This document shows, one piece after another, positions 11,006 to 22,399 of a DNA stretch of 64,000 nt. Under the pieces are notes generated by a model. That model saw nothing but the letters and a program-made list of their open reading frames with translations, was not told the DNA's origin and did no database searches. The stretch's first letter is position 1, and each line of letters begins with the position of its first letter. The DNA comes from Monodelphis domestica (lineage: Eukaryota; Chordata; Mammalia; Didelphimorphia; Didelphidae): the NCBI RefSeq assembly GCF_027887165.1, contig NC_077227.1, positions 64,304,607 to 64,368,606 on the forward strand. The letters are read 5' to 3'. The position numbers were made by a program, and so were the translations under genes.

Positions 11006-12799
11006 AACTCTTTCTAATTCTTGCTTGGTTTTGAAGTATTTCCCTTCCCAAAGGTCTGACATGTATACTATTCTGTGTTCGCCTAATTTTCTTATAGTTT
11101 CCGTCTTTATGTTCAAGTCATTCATCCATTTTGAATTTATCTTGGTGTAGGGTGTGAGGTGTTGATCTAAGCCTAATCTTTCCCATACTGTCCTCCAATT
11201 TTCCCAACAGTTTTTATGAAATAGTGGATTTTTGTCCCAAAAGCTGGGATCTTTGGGTTTGTCATATACTGTCTTGCTGAGGTTGCTTGCCCCCAGTCTA
11301 TTCCACTGATCCTCCTTTCTGTCTCTTAGCCAGTACCAAATTGTTTTGATGACTGCTGCTTTGTAATATAGTCTGAGATCTGGGACTGCAAGACCCCCTT
11401 CCTTTGTATTTTTTTTCATTAATTCCCTGGATATCCTTGATCTTTTGTTCTTCCAAATGAACTTTGTTATGTTTTTTTCTAAATCAGTAAAAAAAATTTT
11501 GGAAGTTCCATGGGTATAGCACTAAATAGATAGATGAGTTTGGGTAGGATGGTCATTTTTATTATATTGGCTCATCCTACCCATGAGCAGTTAATGTTCT
11601 TCCAATTGTTCAAGTCTAGTTTTAGTTGTGTGGAAAGTGTTTTGTAGTTGTTTTCATATAGATCCTGTGTTTGTCTCGGGAGATAGATTCCTAAGTATTT
11701 TATTTTGTCTTGGGTAATTTTGAATGGGATTTCTCTTTCTAGTTCTTGCTGCTGAGCTGTGTTGGAATTATATAGAAATGCTGATGACTTATGTGGGTTT
11801 ATTTTGTATCCTGCAACTTTGCTAAAGTTGTTGATTATTTCAATTAGCTTTTTGGTTGAGTCTCTAGGATTCTTTAAGTAGACCATCATGTCATCTGCAA
11901 AAAGTGATAATTTGGTCTCCTCCTTGCCTATTTTGATGCCTTCAATTTCTTTTTCTTCTCTAATTGCTACTGCTAGTGTTTCTAATACAATGTCAAATAA
12001 TAGAGGTGATAATGGGCATCCTTGTTTCACTCCTGATCTTAATGGGAATGGATTTAGTTTATCCCCATTGCAGATGATATTAGCTGATGGTTTTAGATAG
12101 ATACTGTTTATTATTTTTAGGAATGACCCTTCTATTCCTATGCTTTCTAGTGTTTTTAGTAGGAATGGGTGTTGTATTTTATCAAAGGCTTTTTCTGCAT
12201 CTATTGAGATAATCATGTGGTTCTTGTTGGTTTGCTTGTTGATGTGGTCAATTATGTGGATAGTTTTCCTAATGTTGAACCAGCCCTGCATCCCTGGTAT
12301 GAATCCTACTTGATCATGGTGGATGACCCTTCTAATCACTTGCTGGAGTCTTTTTGCTAGTATCCTATTTAAGATTTTTGCATCTATATTCATTAGGGAG
12401 ATTGGTCTATAATTTTCTTTCTCTGTTTTTGGCCTGCCTGGTTTTGGAATCAGTACCATGCTTGTGTCATAAAAGGAGTTTGGTAGGATTCCCTCTTTGC
12501 TTATTATGTCAAATAGTTTGTATAGTATTGGGATTAACTGTTCTCTGAATGTTTGATAGAATTCGCTGGTGAATCCATCAGGCCCTGGGGATTTTTTCTT
12601 AGGAAGTTCTGTGATGGCCTGTTGGATTTCTTTTTCTGATATGGGATTATTTAAGAAAACTATTTCTTCTTCTGTTAGTCTAGGCAGTTTGTATTTTTGT
12701 AAATATTCATCCATATCACCTAGGTTGGTATATTTATTGCCATATAGTTGGGCAAAGTAGTTTTTAATGATTGCCTTAATTTCCTCTTCATTGGAGGTG
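11006..12799 (-). pseudogene. L1-A, ORF2 portion (broken reverse transcriptase)
   Basis: This resumes L1-A after the L1-B insertion and ends in mid-ORF2 at 12799, so L1-A is 5'-truncated (about 3 kb in total). It covers RT motifs from SPGPDGF through FADD (12714 down to 11572) and then the linker after RT. Compared with L1-B, the frame is broken by a CGA-to-TGA stop (WIGRAN becomes WVG-stop, about 11574) and by a 1-bp loss in an A-run near 11490-11500. The first 17 bases are the L1-B target duplication. Confidence 0.9.
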
Positions 12800-12926
12800 C
12801 TAACAGCCCATTTTCAGGGAAATGTTCAAAATACATCTTGTATATGTGCTGCCACTAATTAAAAAGAGGGAGAGAAGAGAAACCAATGATCAGAATATTC
12901 CTAAGACATTTCTGTTCCACCATCAG

Positions 12927-13019
12927 GAGCAACAGGAGAACCAGGTAAAGAATGTTCCTCAGGCCCGATTGGCCCCCTATTCCCAGAGGGAGGAAATGGA
13001 GAAGCACCTGGACCTGCTG
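12927..13019 (+). pseudogene. Collagen-type exon, copy B1 (SFTPD exon 5-like)
   Basis: A 93-bp exon with a catcag acceptor and a gtgagt donor, open, starting and ending in split glycine codons. It begins ATGEPGKECSSGPIGP, so the first triplets are still collagen-like, and it has gained a cysteine. It then drifts to LFPEGGNGEAPGPA. Over the 77 alignable bases before the length change it differs from A1 at about 13 positions. It differs from C1 at one position. Confidence 0.6.
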
Positions 13020-13269
13020 GTGAGTGATGGGAATCTGCCTGGAAATCTCAAGAGAAAAAAAAAAACAACAACCCTGTCTGCATGTTCGACCAAGATCCAA
13101 ACTCCTTTTCATATAGCATTTGAGTCAGAACCACACCTTCTTATGGTGAAGGGTCAAGAGAGATTGGAAGACTCAAAGTATTCATCGCTCAGGAGGGATG
13201 GGGAATATTTACTGACAAAGTCCTATTAACTAACTATTTCTTGGTCTCTTTCTTGTCATTCAACATTAG

Positions 13270-13377
13270 GGCGAACTAGAATACCTGATTTTCCAGACCC
13301 CCAAGAGCCAAGAGGTCCATCTGCGCCAAGGGTTGATATACCATTACCTGGGGAGAAAGGAAAATGTTGTTGCGCAG
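13270..13377 (+). pseudogene. Collagen-type exon, copy B2 (SFTPD exon 6-like, Cys-Cys-Cys end)
   Basis: A 108-bp exon, acceptor cattag, donor gtaagt, open frame beginning RTRIPDFPDPQEPRGPSAP and ending GEKGKCCCA. It differs from A2 at about 9 of 108 bases and from C2 at about 20, whereas the introns around it are nearly identical between units. Confidence 0.6.
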
Positions 13378-14526
13378 GTAAGTCAGCCAACATTAAGGGT
13401 CCATCATGTTTGGTATGAGCCGGTTCTCTAGCTCATTGCTTCCCTGTTGTTTTGGAATTTTAGAGAATGAGCAAAACAGCATTAGGAGCCAAACTATCAA
13501 AAGTCCCTCTAGATGGGAAAGCAGCCTCAGGAGATGCAGAGTTCCTTCCAGCTGGAAGGTGATGGAAGAGCTATACAAAGTGATCAAAACGAATATAACA
13601 AACTTTCCTAACATTCAGGTTAATGAATCTATCTCTAAACCTGACAAAGGAGTCATCACAATGTGTAACAGGTTGCCAGAAAGTGTCTCATTAGAAGACC
13701 TGAGATAATGCTTAGAACACATACCCTATACACATGTACATATGTGTGTACATATCTATAGACACATAGATAAGATCATGCTAACATCAAAGGCAGAGAA
13801 CAGATGAGTCTGCAGCCAATTAGTACTGAAAACTGAAAGGCAACATCCCAAACTGACCGAGGCATCCAGTTTCTCACAACATGGTTGATTGACTCCCAAC
13901 ATATCTCCCTCTTTGTTATGACCTTGCTGAAGAACATAAAAGATGAAAAGAATTCATAAGAACACTGAAGAGTTTTTTATTGAAACATACCATTCATTAT
14001 TCACATTATTTCTTTCCATGATTTTCCTCTAGGGTAAGCAATGTCTTGTTTCACAACATGATAAATAAGGAAATATGTATTATATGATAAAATGTGTTCC
14101 ACTATATCGAAGAATAAGTAGGAAATTAGGGTTACTGTCTCTTTCTTCTCCTTTCCTGCCCTTGTCTGGACAAAGCAGGACCTTATGAACTACAGACTTT
14201 GTTTATTTCTGAGACAATGGAATATTGGATAGTAAAGACTTTCTTCTATGTTCCTTATAGTATCCTAAAACTCAGCTGCTTTTTCTCAGAATTTATAGTT
14301 TGTTCTCAACTCCCAATTCAGACATTCCTTCATGTCCTCTTATGAGCATGAGCATGCTATAAACGATGGGTGTGAATAATAGCAAGAAGGACTGTTGACT
14401 GGACAAATGAATTTATAAAGAAGCCTTAGGTGTGATGAAATTGGAAATACAGACTAGATTCAGCTGCAGAAGATTATTAAGTGACAGAAAACTTCAAATT
14501 TGATCCTAGAGGAAATTGGGAAGATT

Positions 14527-14772
14527 GCAGTTGTTCAGAATTTCAATCATATCTGATTGTTCTTGACCCCATTTGGGGTTTTCTTGACAAAGATACCAGA
14601 GGGATTTTCCATTTCTTTCTCTAGCTCATTTGACTCATGAGGAAACTGGTTCAAAGAGGGTTAAGTGACTTGCCCATGGTCACACAGCTAGTAAGAGTTA
14701 AAGGCCAAATTGGAACTGAGGTCCCCCTGACCCCAGGCCAGGCACTGTATCCCCTGTACCTCTTAGCTGCCT
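14527..14772 (-). repeat. MIR/THER-type CORE-SINE in unit B
   Basis: The same element as 1678-1921, with a few substitutions and a 3-base difference near the cacagctagta block. Confidence 0.75.
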
Positions 14773-15911
14773 ATAATTAGGAAGATGCTGAATTTGAGTA
14801 ATTAGGGAAGTGACATGATACATATTCTCCTAACTGTCAATTCCGTAATTTGCCCCTCTGAATAGGATATTTTAGCTATCCTTTTACTAAGACCCAACTT
14901 TTTTATGTCTCCTCATTCCATTTTTAGGAATGGGACAAAGGGCCACTTTGAACCATTTCATGAGTCTTCATTAACAAAGAATCTGTCACCCGCTTGAGCT
15001 TTAAATCTATAAGCCTATGAAATTATCCAACTATAAACCCTAATTAAAGGTGAGCAAAATGAGGAACAGAGAGGAAAAACAATTTTCTGTAAAGACCCCC
15101 AGCAACTGTGTGACAAAGCTGAGTACAGAAGCCAGCTTTCTTGATTCCTAGTTCTGTGTAGTACTATAGGTATTTTTATTCCAATTGAAAAGATCTGGAA
15201 ACTGAGACTGGGAGAAGGAAAGCAGCTCTTCCATGATAACTAAGTATCAAAGGTGTGATGTGAATTCTTGTATCTTACTTAACAAGTCCAACATTCTTCA
15301 AAAGCAAATTCCATTTGAGATACCAGTTTGAAAGATATCCATGTATAGATATCAAGTGGCAGTTTTTTGAATGGAGCTCAAGAAAAAATGCTTCCATCCC
15401 TAAAAATCCCCTAATAAGACCTTATCATGCACATAGCAAACTTGCTTATTTCTGAATTGTTCACTTTCAGACACTGAATATGAGCACCGAGCAAATCACG
15501 CCACCCCATTTGTCTGTTTTCTCATCAACAAAATGAGTTAGAGAAGCAAATGGCAAACCACAGTAGAAACATGAAGTATCAGATACAAGGGAAACAACTA
15601 TAGAACAAAGAGTAGTTCAGTAGTAGTTCTTCAGAAAAAACAGAGTAGCACCTAGATAACAAGGTTAAAAATAGAAAACTAACTTATGGGTCCTCTGAAG
15701 TCATCACTGCTCCTCGTCCAATATTATTCCTATTCCTTTTTACATCTCCCCCAAACTGATGGTGTCCTTCATGTCACTGGCCTGGGTTATGGCTTATAGA
15801 ACTTGTTCCCCAAGTTCAAAAAGTTCCTGGTTATACACCCTCTATTGAACTTATCACTCCATGAGACAAACAGCAAATCTTAAGAAAGAGAACAGTATCA
15901 CCATCTTACAC

Positions 15912-16090
15912 TGGAAAGAGTCAGAATATCTGGGTTCAAATCCTACCTTTCATGCTTCCTTTGTTTGTTGGATTTATTACTTTGGATTAGTTAATATCAT
16001 TGGGACTCAGTTTCCCCATCTATAAAATGAAGAAATGAGATTAGATGGACTCTGAGGTGCCTGCTACCTCTGGATCTATAAAGGTGTAAT
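15912..16090 (+). repeat. MIR-type SINE, degraded, unit B
   Basis: Counterpart of 3058-3235; the gggactcagtttccccatc block is at about 16000-16018. Confidence 0.65.
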
Positions 16091-16427
16091 CCATCCAATT
16101 GTCTTCTCTTTCTACTGTATTCCATAATATCTAACAAAGGAGTGGGCATATACCCAGGACTCACTGAATATCTGTGAATTGGTTGATTGAATCTGACTGA
16201 AAATAATTCATGGGCTAAGTAGATATGGGGCCGCTCTAACAGCATAACATTAGAAACTACTATACCCCCAAGTAGAGGAGATGAAGAAAGTTGAAGAAGA
16301 AACTAACAGCCCATTTTCAGGGAAATTCAAAATACATCTTGTATATGTGCTGCCAATAATTAAAAAGAGGGAGAGAAGAGAAACCAATGATCAAAATATT
16401 CCTAAGTGATTTCTGTTCCACCATCAG

Positions 16428-16520
16428 GAGCAACAGGAGAACCAGGTAAAGAATGTTCCTCAGGCCCGATTGGCCCCCTATTCCCGGAGGGAGGAAATGG
16501 AGAAGCACCTGGACCTGCTG
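16428..16520 (+). pseudogene. Collagen-type exon, copy C1 (SFTPD exon 5-like)
   Basis: A 93-bp open exon, acceptor catcag, donor gtgagt. It differs from B1 by a single silent A/G change and encodes the same peptide starting ATGEPGKECSSGPIGP. Confidence 0.6.
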
Positions 16521-16767
16521 GTGAGTGATGGGAAGCTGCCTGGAAATCTCAAGAGAAAAAAAAAAAACAACCCTGTCTGCATGTTCACCAAGCTCCAAAC
16601 TCCTTTTCATATAGCATTTGAGTCAGAACCACACCTTCTTATGGTGAAGGGTCAAGAGAGATTGGAAGACTCAAAGTATTTATCTCTCAGGAAGGATGGG
16701 GAATATTTACTGACCAAGTCCTATTAACTAACTATTTCTTGGTCTCTTTCTTGTCATTCAACATTAG

Positions 16768-16875
16768 GGCGAACTAGAATACCTGATTATCCAGACTTCC
16801 CAGAGCCATGGGATCTGTCTTGGCCAAAAGGTAAAATAGGAATACTTGGGGAGAAAGGAAAATGTTGTTGCGCAG
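16768..16875 (+). pseudogene. Collagen-type exon, copy C2 (divergent SFTPD exon 6-like)
   Basis: A 108-bp open exon with the same splice sites as B2 and identical outer sequence, but a central stretch of about 60 bases (roughly 16791-16851) carries 20 differences from B2. They change 13 codons and every change is an amino-acid replacement. The middle reads YPDFPEPWDLSWPKGKIGIL. Its KGKIG part is closer to the KGDKG of SFTPD exon 6 than B2 is, so the block probably descends from a different copy. It ends GEKGKCCCA like B2. Confidence 0.62.
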
Positions 16876-17786
16876 GTAAGTCAGCCAACATTAAGGGTCC
16901 ATCATGTTTGGTATGAGCCGGTTCTCTAGCTCATTGCTTCCCTGTTGTTTTGGAATTTTAGAGAATGAGCAAAACAGCATTAGGAGCCAAACTATCAAAA
17001 GTCCCTCTAGATGGGAAAGCAGCCTCAGGAGATGCAGAGTTCCTTCCAGCTGGAAGGTGATGGAAGAGCTATACAAAGTGATCAAAACGAATATAACAAA
17101 CTTTCCTAACATTCAGGTTAATGAATCTATCTCTAAACCTGACAAAGGAGTCATCACAATGTGTAACAGGTTGCCAGAAAGTGTCTCATTAGAAGACCTG
17201 AGATAATGCTTAGAACACATACCCTATACACATGTACATATGTGTGTACATATCTATAGACACATAGATAAGATCATGTTAACATCAAAGGCAGAGAACA
17301 GATGAGTCTGCAGCCAATTAGTACTGAAAACTGAAAGGCAACATCCCAAACTGACCGAGGCATGGTTGATTGACTCCCAACATATCTCCCTCTTTGTTAT
17401 GACCTAGCTGAGGAATATAGAAGATGAAAAGAATTCATGAGAACACTGAAGAGTTTTTTTATTGAAACATACCATTCATTATTCACTTTATTTCTTCCAT
17501 GAGTTTCCTCTAGGGAAAACAATGTCTTGTTTCACAACATGATGAATAAGGAAATATGTATTATATGATAAAATGTGTACAACTATATCAAAAAATAAGT
17601 AGGAAGTTAGGGTTACTGTCTCTTTCTTCTCCTTTCCTGCCCTTGTCTCAACAAAAGCAGGACCTTATGAACTACAGACTTTGTTTATTTCTGAGACAAT
17701 GGAATATTGGATAGTAAAGACTTTCTTCTATGTTCCTTATAGTATCCTAAAACTCAGCTGCTTTTTCTCAGAATTTATAGTTTGTT

Positions 17787-18112
17787 TTAGTAGGTGAGTG
17801 TTATTGAGGTCTAGAACTAACATCATGGCTATTATTTAGGATAAAGTAGTAGGAAGGATACAGATGCAAGAGATGTTGTAGAGGTAGAAGGGACAAGAAT
17901 TTCCACCTTCTTAGATGTGTGAGATAGGGAGAGTAAGGAGTCATGGATAATGCCCAATTCAAACATCTCATAATTTTGTTAAAAATGGGGAAATTCAGAA
18001 AAGGAAGAGAGTTGGGAAGGGAAAGATAATGAGTTGAATCCTGCTACAACATGTTGGGTTTGAGAATCCCAGAGAATTTCCAGTTCAAACTTCCAAAAGT
18101 AAGTACAGATGT
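17787..18112. repeat. Unnamed dispersed repeat, left part (interrupted by the retroviral fossil)
   Basis: Non-coding, moderately purine-rich. It and 25481 to about 25840 look like two halves of one older dispersed repeat that I have seen in marsupial and monotreme DNA but cannot name with confidence. They meet at the ATGT target duplication of the fossil. Confidence 0.45.
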
Positions 18113-18552
18113 TGTGACCACAAAAATGTGGGTGCAAGACTGTGAATTGCCAAAACTGTAAAGATAATTTTGGTGTTTTGATTTTAATCAAAAATTAGTG
18201 GTCGCCATGGGAAAAATTTCCAAATATGAAATACCCAAGTCAGCTGGGTTTTATGGAGATTTTAATTAATACAAATGAAGGAATTAAGGGAAGGGAAAGA
18301 GACAGAGTAAGAGGAGATAGTAGGAAAAGGCCTAGGGCCTACGCCAAATGACCTAGGCCTTTCTCTTTAAGAGAGAAAACTAAGTCAGTCTTTTATCCAC
18401 TCACCACAAGATTTTGTCTGAAGCAAAACTCCAACTAAGTTCAGAGGCCCAGCTACTACAACTAGTCCGAGATCCAATCCCCCTAAGTTGAGAGAGCTAG
18501 CTCCTTTTAAAGAGAAATTTCTCTCATGTCACCTCCCCTAAATTTTCACATC

Positions 18553-19009
18553 TACATTTTTTTGTTGAATTGCTTTTGTATTTTACTGGCAAGTGAAATA
18601 TTCTAAAACATAGACATTTTGATAGTCTTCTAATCCCTCTTGATTCAAACCCATTTCCATGTTGTTGATATTTTCATTAGAATGCTCATTTAGATTCTCT
18701 CCCCAGATATGTCCCCTCAACCCCTGTAGTCAAGCAGTTGCTTTTCTTCAGTGTTTTTACTCCACAGTTTGTAGTCTGCTTGTGGTTAATGTTTTTTCTC
18801 CTAGATCACTACAGATTGATCAGGGACATTGCACTGACACTAATGGAGAATTCCATTACGTTTGATTGTACCACAGTGTATCACTCTCTTCGTACAATGT
18901 TTTCCTGGTTATGCTCCTTTCTCTCTGCATCACTTCCTGGAGGTTATTCCAGTCTCCATGGAATTCTTCCACTTTATTATTCCTTTTAGCACAATAGTAT
19001 TCCATCACC
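18553..19009 (-). mobile_element. L1 3' fragment inside the fossil's 3' LTR
   Basis: About 18640-19009 matches the minus-strand L1 3' UTR and end of ORF2 (compare 4800-5175). The first 85 bases, after a short T-run at 18559, match neither the LTR nor any L1 in this window. No clean target duplication is visible; the right junction shares catcacca with the LTR. Confidence 0.75.
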
Positions 19010-19337
19010 AATCACAGTAGACTTTTTCCACAGGACTGACCATTCTTAATTCACATCTTTTTTTGTTAATCACCTTCCCTGAGTAGACTAAAACTTCACA
19101 CCTCTTGCTAAGCTTGCCCTTTGTAAGTTGCTTGACCTTTTAGTGATTAATTTGATCTTTATAGGTACTTATCACCTTTTTGAATTAGATATAAAATTGA
19201 CATAGATTAAGGTTTTGGCCTCACTATAATATGAGTTAGGGACTTTTTCATTGTTCAATAAGGAGTTTTACAATTTTATCTCCCCCTCAAGTATGCCTAA
19301 GTATGGCTGGAGTAATGTTAAAATTCCCAATACATTC

Positions 19338-19446
19338 ATTTTTTTCTCTTTTTTTTAATTTTTATTTGGTCATTTCCAAACATTATTCATTGGAAACAAA
19401 GATCATTTTCTTTTCTTCTTCCCCCCCCTCCCACCACCTCTCCACC
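19338..19446 (-). mobile_element. Very short 5'-truncated L1 (109 bp)
   Basis: A T-rich end followed by the L1 3' UTR terminus with its C-rich tract. It is flanked by a perfect 14-bp target duplication ttcccaatacattc at 19324-19337 and 19447-19460. The other LTR has the empty site. Confidence 0.92.
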
Positions 19447-19830
19447 TTCCCAATACATTCCTGATCAAGTACCTCCATTGTTTAAATGAGAAATAGCCTC
19501 AACCAAATGTTCCAAGGTAGTGTCTGAACAGTTTTAAGATTCACAATCCCCCGTGATGATCATTGGGAGACTAGTCTCCCCACTGATCATTTAACATAAT
19601 CATCTTGTAGTCCTAAATGCACTTCAAACCGTAGATTCATACAATATAATATTTTCTAAGAGGAAATTAGAACAGTGAGGGATAAATGGAAAAGAAAGCA
19701 AAACCAATGTTTTGCTAGGTGCATTGACAGAAAGCCAAATTAGGGGAAGTCCCTTTTGGCATAAATGTGTACATTTACAATAAATGTTCAATCAAACTTC
19801 AGTTCAATCAATCACACTCAAAGTTCACTC

Positions 19831-20745
19831 TTAATCTTCTTGATCTAGTTTGGATTTTCCAGCATCTTTCTGAAACAGTTCATTCAGGCCCTTCCATAGA
19901 AGCTTCCAAGAAGCTGCTAGCTTTGCAGCTGTATCTGCTCTATCATTTCCTTTAGAAACAGGGTCAGTGCCACCTGTATGGGCAGAGCAATGAACTACAG
20001 CTAGGGTTTCAGGCAGCTGGAGAGCAGAAAGAACTTCATTCATAATTTCTGCATTAGCTATAGATTTTCCAGCTGAGGTTACAAATCCTCTCTGGAGCAA
20101 TAACATTCCGACTGAGTGACAAATGCCAAAAACATATCTAGAATCTGTATAAACTGTTGCCTTTTTGTCCTTGGCAATTATACAAGCATGCTTCAGAGCT
20201 ATGAGTTCTGCTCCTTGAGTGCTAATTTTAGAGGGTAGTAAAGCTGACCACTCAGTGGCAAATTCTAAGACTATGGCAGCTCCACTGTAGCGCAAGTCAT
20301 CCCTCATAAAAGAGGAACCATTGGTAAATAAGATCAAATCTGGTTTGTCTAGGGGAGTGTCCAAGAGATTATCTTGAGGCTTTTCTACTATGGATACTAA
20401 TGTTTCACAATTGTCTAATGGTTCTCCTGAAGTTGGTAAATCTGGAAGCAAGGTGGCAGGGTTAAGAATAGTACAATGTTTCAAAGTAATATTTTTGCTA
20501 TTTGACAAGATTATTTCATATCTTTTAAGTAGCTGATCTGAGAATGCCTGTGTTCTATGCCTTAGCAACAATGCTTCTACCTCATGTGGGATCATAATTG
20601 TTAATGGGCATCCCAATACTAGATCAAGAGTTTTTTTTACTAGTAAGGCTGTATCAGCTACTCCTCTAAGAGATGATGGTGCTCCTGATGCTACTGGGTC
20701 CAGTTGGGCAGAATGATAAGCAATTGAATGCTGAGAAGTCCCCAA
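19831..20745 (-). pseudogene. Retroviral fossil: RNase H region
   Basis: Gammaretrovirus-like RNase H, recognised by ILFTNGSSF, a GAELIALKHA helix, VYTDSRYVFGICH and KGNDRADTAAK. The preceding residues are the RT connection region. Part of the minus-strand fossil; non-functional as a whole. Confidence 0.85.
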
Positions 20746-21057
20746 AGTCTAAATTTTAAACACTCGAAGCTACTCCTCTTCACTCATGTACATACAAAGT
20801 AAATGGCTTGTTGTAATCTGGGATGCCTTAAGCAGGGGCAGACAGTATAGCCTGTTTTAGATCTTATAGAACTGACAAGTGTTCTGGCTCTAATTTGAGG
20901 GGTTCCGGGACTGAATCCTTTGTTATTGCCATAAGGGGTTTAGTAATTTCCACATAGCAAGGAATCCATTGTCTGCAAAACCCAGTTGCTCCTAAAATTA
21001 TTCTCAACTGTTTCTTAGTAGTAAGAGCTCTTAAATTTTGAATATTCTCAATTCATT

Positions 21058-21640
21058 TCAGAGAAATATAGCAAGCACCAGAGTATGGATGAATCCCAAA
21101 TATTCTATTTTCAGGAGACACCACTGAACTTTATCCATCAAAATTTTATGTCCCCTTTTGTGTAATTCCAAAAGAAGGTGTTTGCTATCTTCCTGACATA
21201 ATTCTGCATCTGTTGAAGCCAAGAGTAGATCATCTACATATTTGATTAATTTACTATTTTTAAATGTTATATTATCTGTGTCTTGGCTCAAAATGTGTAC
21301 AAATAAACTCGGGATTTCCACATATACCTATGGCAAACGACTCCATGTATATTGTGAGCCCTTACAGGTGAAAGCAAAAGTATGTCTGGAGTTTTCATGT
21401 AAAGGTATGGAAAAGAAAGCTGAGCATGAGTCTACCACTGTAAAGTATGTAGCTGTGCTAGGAATAGAAGAAATAATAGTGTTAATGTTGGAAACTATGG
21501 AGTGTCTTTTTATAATGTGGTTATTTACCACCCTCAGATCCTGTACGAATCTATAGAGATGCTTGCCATCGGTCCTTCTTTTTGGTTTTTTAAAGGTCAG
21601 GATGGGCATATTGCATTCAGATTTACAAGGTATTATCATT
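21058..21640 (-). pseudogene. Retroviral fossil: reverse transcriptase region
   Basis: Gammaretroviral RT pieces: YRFVQDLRVVNNHI, TVVDSCSAFFSIPL, and the catalytic YVDDLLLA followed by LGF. It lies between the protease and RNase H as in a pol gene. Broken. Confidence 0.85.
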
Positions 21641-21642
21641 CC

Positions 21643-22150
21643 TTATTTAATTAATGAGTTAATTACTGGGGTAATGCCCTCAATTGCCTCATTTGAGAGA
21701 GAATACTGAGGAATGGAAGGAGGTGGGATAGACTTAGTTTTTATCTGCACAGGAACAGGAGATTTAAGTAAGCCTAAATCAGAAGAAGATGTGGCCCAAA
21801 GAGACTCTGGTATATCCATAGGTATTTCAAAAGTGAGAGGCTCTTTTGCCTCCTGGCTCTCTGAGGGAAGTACAGGAAGTAAATTTAAAGATTCCTTTTG
21901 TACGTTCAATGTTAAGGAACCATCTGGGGAGCAAGTTATTGTGGCTCTGAGTTTGCATAGAAGGTCTCTCCCCAGCAAATTTAAAGGGGAGTCAGGCATC
22001 AAAAGGAAGGAATTTTGTACCTTTAGGGGTCCTACAGACACCATTCTAGGGGCAAGTTTTTCAACTCTTTGGGGTGTTCCTGATACCCCCACTACATTTT
22101 GTGAGTCAACGGAATAACAATTTAAATCAGGTACATTCTTTAATACACAC
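21643..22150 (-). pseudogene. Retroviral fossil: protease region
   Basis: Contains the LLGRDLLCKL segment that ends retroviral aspartic proteases, followed by a spacer leading into RT. Broken. Confidence 0.65.
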
Positions 22151-22399
22151 CTGGTAGTTCCAGTGTCTAAGAGACAATCTTAATAGGTGTTACCCAACTT
22201 TAAGGTAACATGGGATTCACTAGTATGGGGAGGGCAGTGGATAAGGACAATGGGTAGTAGGAAATCAGGCTCTGGAAAATCAAACATTGTATCCTTTTAC
22301 TCCTGTGCCCCAGCCCCTCCCCCCCCACACCTTCATTGTGTTTGGGATTTTCCTTGGGCACCCCCCCTGAAGGGCATTAGCACCCCCTGAAGGGCATTG

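Larger units (their letters stand above)
12800..16302 (+). repeat. Collectin-derived tandem unit B
   Basis: Complete unit running from the right-hand L1-A target duplication to the start of unit C, where the sequence ctaacagcccattttc recurs unoccupied at 16303-16318. That is the empty-site version of the L1-A target, so L1-A came after the duplication. The unit holds exons B1 and B2 near its start, a shared SINE pair, and otherwise non-coding sequence. Confidence 0.88.
16303..17786 (+). repeat. Collectin-derived tandem unit C (partial)
   Basis: The first 1.48 kb of the unit. Identity to unit B stops after atagtttgtt at 17786, where an unrelated dispersed repeat begins. It carries exons C1 and C2. 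It lacks about 20 bp present in A and B near 17360. Apart from exon C2 it is very close to unit B. Confidence 0.85.
18113..19545 (-). repeat. 3' LTR of the retroviral fossil, with two L1 insertions
   Basis: Matches 24672-25480 in three blocks (about 18113-18552, 19010-19337, 19461-19545) separated by L1-derived insertions. Near 19260-19310 it also has some sequence that the other LTR lacks. Confidence 0.9.

Noticed and set aside
12800-12815. Reading the whole A-to-C region as one L1-rich segmental duplication
   Set aside because: The L1s occupy only the A/B junction with clean target duplications, and the B/C junction is empty, so they are later insertions rather than part of the unit.
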